Shown here: positions 56,176 to 64,000 of the stretch, piece by piece
Position numbering within the stretch: the first letter of the stretch is position 1
Layout of the letters: every line of letters begins with the position of its first letter
Notes under the pieces: generated by a model
The model's input: the letters and a program-made list of their open reading frames with translations, nothing else
Told to the model about the DNA's origin: nothing
Databases searched by the model: none
Assembly (NCBI RefSeq): GCF_011397635.1
Contig: NC_064752.1
Span: 699,501 to 763,500, forward strand
Direction: 5' to 3'
Origin: Epinephelus fuscoguttatus
Lineage: Eukaryota > Chordata > Actinopteri > Perciformes > Serranidae
Length of the DNA stretch: 64,000 nucleotides
Program-made: the position numbers and the translations under genes

Positions 56176-56301
56176 GTGAGTTTGACTAAAAACACCACTC
56201 AAAGTCAAAGTACATTTCAGTGAAGTTAGTAGAGGAGGGAGGGGAGCCATGACTGACTGTACTTTCTGTCTGCTGTGTTTTCAGCTTCACTCAGAGACTA
56301 A

Positions 56302-57683
56302 ATGGCTTCCAGATCAGAGAAGGATCTCTGCTGTCCGGTCTGTCAGGACGTCTTTAGAGATCCTGTTGTTATGTCATGTAGCCACAGCTTCTGTAAAGAC
56401 TGTCTGCAGAACTGGTGGAGACAGAAACCAACACAGGAGTGTCCAGTTTGTAAGAGAAGATCTTTGTTTGAACCACCTTGTAACCTGGCGTTAAAGAACC
56501 TGTGTGAGGCCTTCTTATTGGAGAGAGATCAGAGAGCTTCAGAGGCTCTCTGCAGTCTGCACTCTGAGAAACTCAAACTCTTCTGTCTGGACCATCAGCA
56601 GCCAGTGTGTGTCATCTGCAGAGATTCAGAAAAACACACCAAGCACAGATTCAGACCCGTCGATGAAGCTGCACGACAACACAAGAAGGAAGTTGAGGAA
56701 ACTCTGGAGCCCTTAAAGGAGAAGTTAAAGGTTTGTGAACAAGTTAAAGTGAAGTGTGAACAAACAGCAGAACACATGAAGGTCCAGGCCCGACAGAGAG
56801 GCAGATTAAGGAGCAGTTTAAGAAGCTTCACCAGTTTCTAGAAGAGGAAGAGGAGGCCAGGATGGCTGCACTGAGTGAGGAAGAGGAGCAGAAGAGTCAG
56901 ATGATGAAGGAGAAGATGGAGGCTCTGAGCAGAGAGATAGCAGCTCTTTCAGACACAGTCAGAGCCACAGAGGACGAGCTGAGAGCTGAAGACGTCTCAT
57001 TCCTGCTCAACTACAAGGCTGCAGTGGACAGAGTCCAGCAGCGCCCCCTGCTGGATGATCCACAGCTGCTCTCAGGAGCTCTGATAGACGAGGCCAAACA
57101 CCTGGGCAACCTGACCTTCAACATCTGGAACAGGATGAAGTACATGGTCTCCTACACTCCTCTGATTCTGGACCCAAACACTGTGCATCCAAACCTCATC
57201 CTGTCTGAAGATCTGACCAGTGTGAGAGGAGGACAGAGACAGCAGCTTCCTGATAATCCAGAGAGGTTTGATAAATACTCTTCTGTCCTGGGCTCTGAGG
57301 GCTTTAACTCAGGGACTCACAGCTGGGATGTCGAGGTTGGAGACAGTACAGGCTGGTTTCTGGGTGTGTTAGCAGAGTCTGTCCAGAGGAAGGGACGCAT
57401 ACAGTCTGGATTATGGGTAATATGGTTCCATGAAGATAAATACTCAGCATGGTCACTACCAGCTACACTCACTGATCTCAAAGTGCAGAAGAAGCTCCAG
57501 AGGATCAGAGTGAATCTGGACTGGAACAGAGGAAAGCTGTCATTCTCTGATCCTGATACTAACACACACATACACACCTTCACACACACTTTCACGGAGA
57601 GGGTGTTTCCATACGTTAACACTGCTGCTAAAGTGAAGATATTACCACTGAAGGTGTGTGTGACAGTGGAACAGAGCAGTTAG
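56302..57683 (+). pseudogene. TRIM35-like E3 ubiquitin ligase, copy 3 (4-nt deletion)
   Basis: RING, B-box and start of the coiled coil are intact and align with copy 2, all zinc ligands kept. At about 56793, CGACAGAGAGGC replaces CGACGCACAGAGAGGC, a loss of 4 nt that shifts the frame and gives a stop at 56839 (179 aa). The rest of the coiled coil and full PRY/SPRY are open from 56862 to the stop at 57681. It may give a RING/B-box-only protein or be a pseudogene; promoter, exon 1, intron and 3'UTR all look in place. A sequencing error is unlikely for a 4-nt loss but cannot be excluded. Confidence 0.88.
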
Positions 57684-58115
57684 AGATAAAGAGGATGATT
57701 ATATTTATGATGTTTATTTCTTAAAGGTAAAAGCAGCTGACTTTAACCTGTTAAGCTGCACCTGTCCTCCTGCTGATATTTTTTGTTTGTTTCACTTATT
57801 TTTATTTTATTTTTGTTATTGAGTTGAAAACCTTGCTTTATGCTTTGATTGTTGAACACTTAGTGACATATGTTTTGGCTTGTTTAGCCTTTTTTCATAG
57901 ATAGTATTTTCATTTAGTTTCCATCTGTTGAATTCTGCTGTTAGTTATTTTGTCAGAGAAGGAGCCGTTTTACTGAAGAAATCACATGTTGTAAGGTGGA
58001 GGTCTCAGTTTATGCTCAGACTTAATGTCAGGTTGGTGATTTAAGAACATTTATAAAAACTGATATTAATGCTGAATGTACATTTATTTATGTTTTTCAT
58101 CAACATAATAAAATA
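57684..58115 (+). other. TRIM copy 3 3'UTR
   Basis: Homologous to the 3'UTR of copy 1 but lacking about 120 bp in the middle (after TTTCATAGATA near 57900). A poly-A signal AATAAA lies at 58107-58112. Confidence 0.7.
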
Positions 58116-59040
58116 CTACTCCATCCCCATTGGTAGCTTTGTCCCCTTCTACCTATGCCAGTCCTCAATGCCTATGTGCAGTTTCACATAGATTGACCAC
58201 GTCAGTGAGTAGAAAAACGTGGGACAGACAGAATGACTGACTGACAGAATGACACATTGACAGTTTCCGTGATTATGTACAGCATACCATACCATGACTT
58301 AGTCATACCAAACATTAGAAACAACACCAACATTGGTCCACAGGGGGAGCCACAGCGATCGGTCGCATTTTAGCCATTTTGAAGCATTTTTCTGTTGTTA
58401 TAGCGCCACCCAGTTGCCAATTAGAGTTAAATTTCTCCAGTCACCTTGAGGCGTCCTGTTCTACATATCTACCAAGTTTAGTAAAAATCCATATGGCGGT
58501 TAGGCCTAGATAAGAAATGAGCTCTCTAGCGCCCCCATTTTGTTTGATGGGGTCAATAATGGAGGGGTCCCCTCAGATTATGTGTGCTCATATGCCTACA
58601 AAGTTGCGTGGTGATGGGTGAAACCCTTGAGATGTTCTACACCTTTATGTGATGAGCCACGCCCTCCGCAATATTCATTGCCTTATAGAAGCTCAGTTTT
58701 AGGAAGTTTTCCAACTTTTGCCAAGAGGGAACTTTAGATATTGCTCCCTAGATTATGTTCACCCAGTTTCATGCAGATCGCTCAAACTTCCTAGGAAGAG
58801 ATCCATTTGAAGTGTTTTTCAAAACATTCAAAATGGCGGAAAATCTATATAAGCGGAGGTTATGGGTTCTTGAGGCAAATGTGTTCCTCATGAGGAGAGG
58901 CATCTCTGTGCAAAGTTTCATATCTCTACGACATATGGGGCATGAGATATGCCCATTCAAAGTTTCAGTGAGGAGAGAAACGTGGAACAGACACACAGAG
59001 TTTCTGTCATTATATAGTAAGACAGAGAGAGACAGAGATT
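58116..59040. repeat. Interspersed repeat R1, copy 2, and related fish repeat
   Basis: 58686-58963 matches 4481-4760. The part before it (TAGCGCCACCCAGTTGCC, CTCTAGCGCCCCCATTTTG, AAAGTTGCGTGGTGATGGG) is typical of dispersed noncoding teleost repeats. Confidence 0.7.
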
Positions 59041-59105
59041 TCTCCCTATAATATAATTTTAATAATACAATTATAATAATTATTAATATTTTTCACAACG
59101 AGACA

Positions 59106-59255
59106 ATGGCTGGCTTTGACAGTGAAGAGGTTGTAAATGTTTATGCTGGGACATACGACAGCCCACAACCCTACAACTTTGAGCCAGCCAGATGGCAAAG
59201 GGAGCCAGAGCAGCCTAGGGTTCGGAGAAATGAGAGATATAGAGTTGTGGTGTGA
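59106..59255 (+). CDS. Possible 49-aa first exon/fragment of a P2X7-like-domain transposon gene
   Basis: ATG at 59106 reads MAGFDSEEVVNVYAGTYDSP, then QPYNFEPARWQREPEQ to TGA at 59253. The QPY-FEP motif resembles the N-terminus of fish proteins annotated as P2X purinoceptor 7-like, which in my memory are often carried by repeats and contain a cysteine-rich cytosolic domain. No such cysteine-rich domain follows here, so it is a fragment or first exon. It lies in an insert (about 59093-61470) that interrupts DNA continuous at 24.1-24.25 kb. Confidence 0.35.
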   Translation: MAGFDSEEVVNVYAGTYDSPQPYNFEPARWQREPEQPRVRRNERYRVVV

Positions 59256-59750
59256 GGAGAATGAATGGAGAGCTAGGCAGGTGTCCTGGTGAGTGGCCAG
59301 GCTAGCTGGTACTAGCTAACAAGATCTAACACTGTGTTCACATTTTAACAATCAATAGGGGCCACCAACATTCACCATTTATATTAACAATGTAAGGAAA
59401 TAATGTAATTAGGAGAATAATCCATATAGTCAATAACAGTGTATTAGCCTACAGTTTCATGTGCCTGATCACTGGCACCTGAGCAAGTGCAGCTTGCCAC
59501 TAACTTCACAGAGCAAACGTGACTTTGCATCCCCATTATGCAAAACTGAAAGGAGTAGACTGAGACAACCTGGTGTAATGTGGTAATAGTGCAGACTCAA
59601 GCCGAGGCGGTGTATGAGGAAGAACTAATGTTAGCCTGCTAAACACTCACTTTGTCGGCACATGAACGGGAGTCGGATTCGGCAGGACACAAATTAGGTG
59701 ACAAATTCTAGTTTTGTTATAGTCTGATGCATGGCAATAACCTTTTACAA

Positions 59751-60577
59751 TGAGCGCGTTTACATGCGCACTAATAAACTGATCATTATCTGATTTCTGG
59801 GGTTACCTGATTATTCAAGTGGTCATGTAAACAGCATAATCCAATAGGCTTTATCAGATAAAAGCCATTATCTGATTATGAGAAATCAGATAAACACACC
59901 TAGCTTTTTCCCCAATAGTCAGATTATTCGATGCATGTATACCCTTTAATCTGGTTTCTTTCGGGTTTTGCTATTTTATACTCCCACTCCACTACAGTTT
60001 AGAGGGAAATATTGTACTTTGTACTCCACTACGTTAATCTGACATCTTTTGTTTCCTTTCAGATAAAGATTTTACATAAAATAATATATTTTTATATTCT
60101 CAGTGTTTAAATTGTCACTTTTATTTTATCTTACTTATGTTATGCACTTTGTGTGACAAGTTTATATACAATACACTTGTACATTGCACTTTGCAGTACT
60201 TTTCCTCCAAATGTGCCCAAAGTATGTAAAATTGGCTCCACATTGATAAACTACACATTAGAATGCTCTCACATGTATTTGTTAATGATAAAAACAAACA
60301 GTACTGTAAGATTATAAGCTGTCAGCATGATGAGTGCTTTATTTTGCAAATATATGACTTGCGTACTTTGAGGTTTTTCAAGGATATGAGTACCTCCTGT
60401 AACAAGAGTTTTATGTCATGTACTTGAGGAGAAATCCAACTGAAGGACTGAATCATGTAAACCAGGTTTTTCTGATTATCACATTATTGAAGTGCATGAA
60501 AAAGCGTCAAATCGGATTATTACCATTACCTGATTATTCACAGTTATCTGATTATTGTGCACATGTAAACGTGCTCA
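59751..60577. mobile_element. MITE with TGAGCRCGTTTACATG ends
   Basis: The left TGAGCGCGTTTACATG and inverse right TGAGCACGTTTACATG match at 15 of 16 positions; AATCTGATTAT-type motifs repeat near both ends. A dispersed fish repeat (CTCCACTACAGTTTAGAGGG, about 59990) is nested inside. Noncoding. Confidence 0.7.
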
Positions 60578-61521
60578 CTGTTGTGACACTGCCACATTAG
60601 GTGCAGGCCTATGTTCGTCTGCTTATTATAGTTCACAGGAATTTCCCTCGGGGATCAATTAAGTCATCATGGAGCAACTTGTCACAAAAAGTGGTCGTTT
60701 TGGCTATTTTAGGTTTTGAGAACCTCCATCCACAAAAATGGGCCGAGGCAGGGTCGGCAGTGTTCCTGATGGTGGAGCCGACGATGCTGCTGTGTGCAGA
60801 GAGGGAACAGCACCCATTCTCAGTCTCACCCAGTTGTGGTGGCGAAATCCCATTTCACACTCCATCATGTCCCCGGGAATATAACGTTAATCCTCCGGTG
60901 AAAAGTGCGCTCCAAAAATTACCACGTTATTCGTTGCTGATGCCGCAGTGAAGTCTGTCTCCTCACTTGGACAAAAAGCACCCATGCACGAAAAGTGTCA
61001 CTTTTCCTATTTGTTGGAAAAGTATGAACTCTATGTCCAGATAGACTAGAGTTTGTGCAGTATCTCACCATTATGTGTAAAGCCGGACAAAACTAGCTGA
61101 TAAGAAATAAATGGAGAGCTAGCTAGCCAGCTAACACACCAATGTTAGCTAAGAACCAGCAGGCGCCCGACCGACTTGCTAACGTTACTGAGTCTGACTG
61201 ACCTAATGTCACTGAATTCTGACAGACTACTGACTAACATCGACTACTTACTGACTAGACAACAGACTACCGACTACCAAATGACTACCCTGATACACCG
61301 CCAAACTACTACTGTGCAGTTTACTGTACGCTGCAGGCTCAGGACGACTCTCCCATGCTATGTCATCACTGTAAATATGAAAAAAACTCAGTTTTTGGCG
61401 CAAGCCTCAGAAACCTACAATTTTCACCACATTTTTGCCCTTTTTATCTGTGAAGATGAATTCTCTTGTCAAGAAAACTGATGTCTCTCATTATTCTTAC
61501 AGTCAAAAATCTAAAAATCTT
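60578..61521. other. Noncoding DNA, remnant repeats
   Basis: The open frame at 60601-60951 has no recognised domain; TTTCCCTCGGGGATCAATTAA near 60643 looks like a LINE/SINE 3' tail. The block CAAGAAAACTGATGTCTCTC near 61474 matches 24221 and marks the end of an insertion relative to that copy. Confidence 0.4.
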
Positions 61522-62375
61522 AAGATCTTTCACTAAGAAGGAGTAAGATCGAGCTGACCCACTCTTAACAGTCTTCTTAGCGACCAAACGCTCACAGCTC
61601 CAGCCACGTCAGGCACATTAATATTACACTAAGCAAGGAGATGTTACAACAGTGTGCACGGTATATATTTTGATCTATTTTATACTTCAGATTTATGTTG
61701 ATTTGCCTGATATCGATTGATTTTGTTTCGAAATTTGTTTGTTAAGATATAAACAGAATGAAAGCAGACAAGGTAATTACAGATCTTGTCTTGAGAAATA
61801 GCTTTCAAATTGAATCAGAGATTAAATGCATTTTCAATAGAGGCAACTTTTTAAATTGCTTTCTTTTCACTTTCTGCATCCATTTAAGATTTTACTTGAG
61901 ATCGCTCTTTCAGAAACAGGAGCTGGCCACTACCACGGTGCTGAAACTAAATCAATCAATGTCAGGCACATCGATCACTCACCACTTCATCAGTGCGTAA
62001 GTCACACACAGACTACTTATTTTCCGTCTTATTGTTATTTTTCTTTGGCCAGATTTCGGTGCGTAACTTGTGCCACAGCTCTGAGTGCACACAGGGTCTT
62101 CATAAAACATAGATTCAAGATTCAATATGCACAGTAAGGACACGCGTCTCCCTGCAGAATGAAATTCGTTCTTTTCTGTCACCAATTAATGCCAAACAAT
62201 ATAAATCTGAAGTATAAAATAGATCAAAATTTATACGGTGCGCACTGTTTTAATGTCTCCTTGCTTACTCAAATATTAATCTGCCTGCTGAGGCTGGATC
62301 TGTGAGCGTTTGGTCACTAAGAAGACTGTCAAGAGTGGGTCAGCTCGATCTTACAACTCCTTAGTGAAAGATCTT
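61522..62375. mobile_element. Foldback element with about 178-bp inverted arms
   Basis: The left arm 61522-61700 (AAGATCTTTCACTAAG...) and right arm 62199-62375 are inverse copies with about 88-90% identity by eye. The inner 500 bp is noncoding. The flank GGGAAACGCGGCC just right of it recalls the end of a known abundant fish hairpin repeat, so the true end may extend to about 62407. Confidence 0.75.
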
Positions 62376-63430
62376 CTTAAGCTAAGAGCGATCTGGGAAA
62401 CGCGGCCATTATCATGTCAACAGGGAAAATGTGTCCAGAGTTTATGACATTTAGCGGGAGAGCTAGAGCCATTGACTAAAGCTGACGTTATTACTGCTGT
62501 AGCATGATGTTATTAAGCTAAATATTACATTTCTAACAGTGTCTGAGCTGATTTATTGACACAGCATGCTTGTAGGCTGCTGTAACGTTAGGTTTACAGA
62601 GGAAATAACGGGATGTGACTTAATCGGGTGAAAATATCGTTAGTGAAACAGTGTTAGTTAGGGAACAAGAGTCACAAAGACTCACGTATGTTAAAAGTTA
62701 CTTACAACCGGTGTATGTACTGTATGTGTCCGGGGTCCTTCGCCTGTGGAACAAGTAACGTGACCACTAACTTGTCCCCAAACAAACGCATGTTTCTGTT
62801 AGGTCTATGTGTTTCACTAACATTCTTTATGTATTATGAAGAATTGTTGACTGGCCAATCAGTGGCAGAGTTGGGCCCAGAGTCACAAACAGCGCATTTC
62901 GACTGACAGAACCGGCACGGTGCTGGTTGACGAACCTAATTAAGTAGGCTACTTACAATGGCATGAAAGACAATCTGATTCTGATCTGATCGCATTCTGT
63001 TTCTTGTTGGTTATTTGACCTGCTTGTTCTCGCGATATTTCGGCTGCGCTTTGGAAAGCAGAGCTAGATGGTAAACAAACATGGCAGCACACCGGTAAGG
63101 TAAGACAGCACATTTACATGTGGTTTTCTATATGTTCTCTGACATTTATCCTAACGATATGAGGCGGTCTTTGTGGAAAAAAAGCTTGTTTAGTGGACTA
63201 ACTTTGCACTTGAAGGTTGCCCGTTCACTTACGTTTTAACAGGTCTGACGCTACTATGCGCCCCGGCTGTATCTAGGCTAACGGCTAACATACTAACTAT
63301 TATTTCTATATCACTAGTCACTTGAAACAAATTTAGGACGATAGGAGACAGGTTGAAATAAACCGAAATTTCCCTTTAAAGTCCACAGTGTACTCAATTC
63401 AGTATTTACAACTTCGAAATCTAGGAAAAA
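62376..63430. other. Noncoding or repeat-borne DNA with a possible first exon
   Basis: Around 63035-63095 a CpG-bearing stretch leads to ATGGCAGCACACCG|GTAAGG, and an acceptor GTTTTAACAG ends at 63242; joined, the frame would code only about 15 residues before TAG. The end (63376-63432) matches 29650-29710, so this is a dispersed repeat. I do not call a gene. Confidence 0.35.
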
Positions 63431-63432
63431 CA

Positions 63433-64000
63433 CTTACATATTTTTTAGATATATCAAAGGCTTTTGATACGGTGAATCATGAAATTTTTTGATCAGAAAT
63501 GTTATGTTATGGTTTTAAAAAAAAAACAGGTTTTACAATGGGTTGATAATTACTTAAACAACAGAGAGCAATTTGTTGTTTTTAATGGTAATCGATCACA
63601 GCTGGCTGTACTAAAATGTGGTGTTCCACAATGCATCCATTCTAGGACCCTTGTTGTTTTTGATATATGTTAATGATCTTGCTAATGCATCAAGTTTATT
63701 GTCACCTATACTATTTGCTGATGACACAAATCTCTTTGTCACTGACAAGAATTTTGATTCCCTTATTGCCAAAGCAAATGCTGGACTCATTCATTTTTCC
63801 CATTGGTTTAAGTTAAACAAGTTATCACTCAAAGTCAAGAAATCTAACTTCATTATTTTCAGAAATAAGAACAAGAATTACAATGCAGACAGAGTCAAAA
63901 TTTATATCAATAACAATGCACTTGAACAAATTTCATCAGCGAAGTTCTTAGGTGTCAACATTGATGAGAAACTCTGCTTTAAGAATCATTGTGAATTTGT
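63433..64000 (+). mobile_element. LINE reverse transcriptase fragment (CR1/L2-like)
   Basis: Blocks follow in order: LDISKAFDTVNHE, WVDNYLNNREQFV, GPLLFLIYVNDLANA, the catalytic LFADDTNLF (FADD) and KFLGVNIDEK at the right edge. The motifs are those of CR1/L2/Rex1-type elements. Frameshifts near the A run at 63518-63525 and near 63630 (CATCCATTCTAGG) break the frame. The element is cut by the window end and its 5' part is absent. Confidence 0.85.

Larger units (their letters stand above)
54189..56249 (+). repeat. Segmental duplication, right member (upstream of TRIM copy 3)
   Basis: It matches 30522-31644. The extra 54567-55507 includes TAAAAACATAATGTCTTCGG and CACGGCTATCACC, hallmarks of a dispersed fish repeat, so an insertion in this member (or deletion in the other) explains the difference. 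Confidence 0.85.

Noticed and set aside
60601-60951. 116-codon open frame
   Set aside because: No recognisable domain, sits among repeat tails, and no splice or promoter support.
63082-63285. Two-exon gene starting MAAHR
   Set aside because: The spliced frame ends after about 15 codons and the surrounding DNA is a dispersed repeat.

Overview
The window looks like teleost (probably percomorph) nuclear DNA: sparse host exons with GT-AG introns, a fish-type TRIM gene family, and dense Tc1, hAT, Harbinger-like, LINE, LTR and SINE copies plus many microsatellites. It is an inference from family content; no species can be named from sequence alone. No prokaryotic gene organisation, rRNA, intact tRNA or CRISPR array was seen.

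Host part (about 2.5-15.5 kb). The first coding exon of eif6 (ribosome anti-association factor) lies on the minus strand at 3110-3216, with a plausible 5'UTR exon and a promoter near 3.6 kb; the rest of the gene must lie beyond the left edge. Facing it on the plus strand are one or two CpG-rich promoter blocks (6.0-6.3 and 6.9-7.1 kb), then two coding exons (14878-14989 and 15365-15453) of a 66-residue protein. Its last residues (FMISCTNWY) closely resemble the C-terminus I recall for the mammalian micropeptide MMP24OS, a neighbour of EIF6 in human, so synteny supports that call.

TRIM part (21-58 kb). Three near-identical TRIM35-like RING/B-box/coiled-coil/PRY-SPRY genes lie on the plus strand. 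Copy 1 (21688-23075) has a 1-nt frameshift and copy 3 (56302-57683) a 4-nt frameshift; only copy 2 (45099-46484, 461 aa) is open. Copy 2 has been pulled apart by transposons: its noncoding exon 1 appears to be at 31.43-31.56 kb, its coding exon at 45.1 kb and its 3'UTR at 49.5-50.0 kb. Copies 2 and 3 share a segmental duplication of their upstream DNA. Copy 3 carries an ISRE-like motif the others lack.

Mobile DNA. Nesting is several levels deep: the copy 2 intron holds a 7.9-kb element with 22-bp inverted ends and a 5.2-kb hAT-type insertion with a perfect 8-bp target duplication; the latter contains a Harbinger-like element, which contains a Tc1 element. Four Tc1-like elements lie at 42.8-53.3 kb, three of one family sharing the same nonsense codon. 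A multicopy element (here called H) occurs five times; one copy grew a 1.4-kb minisatellite and then received a solo LTR and a 2.3-kb long-TIR element. A Ty3/gypsy integrase relic at 18.6-20.5 kb is split by another solo LTR. LINE reverse-transcriptase fragments mark both window edges.
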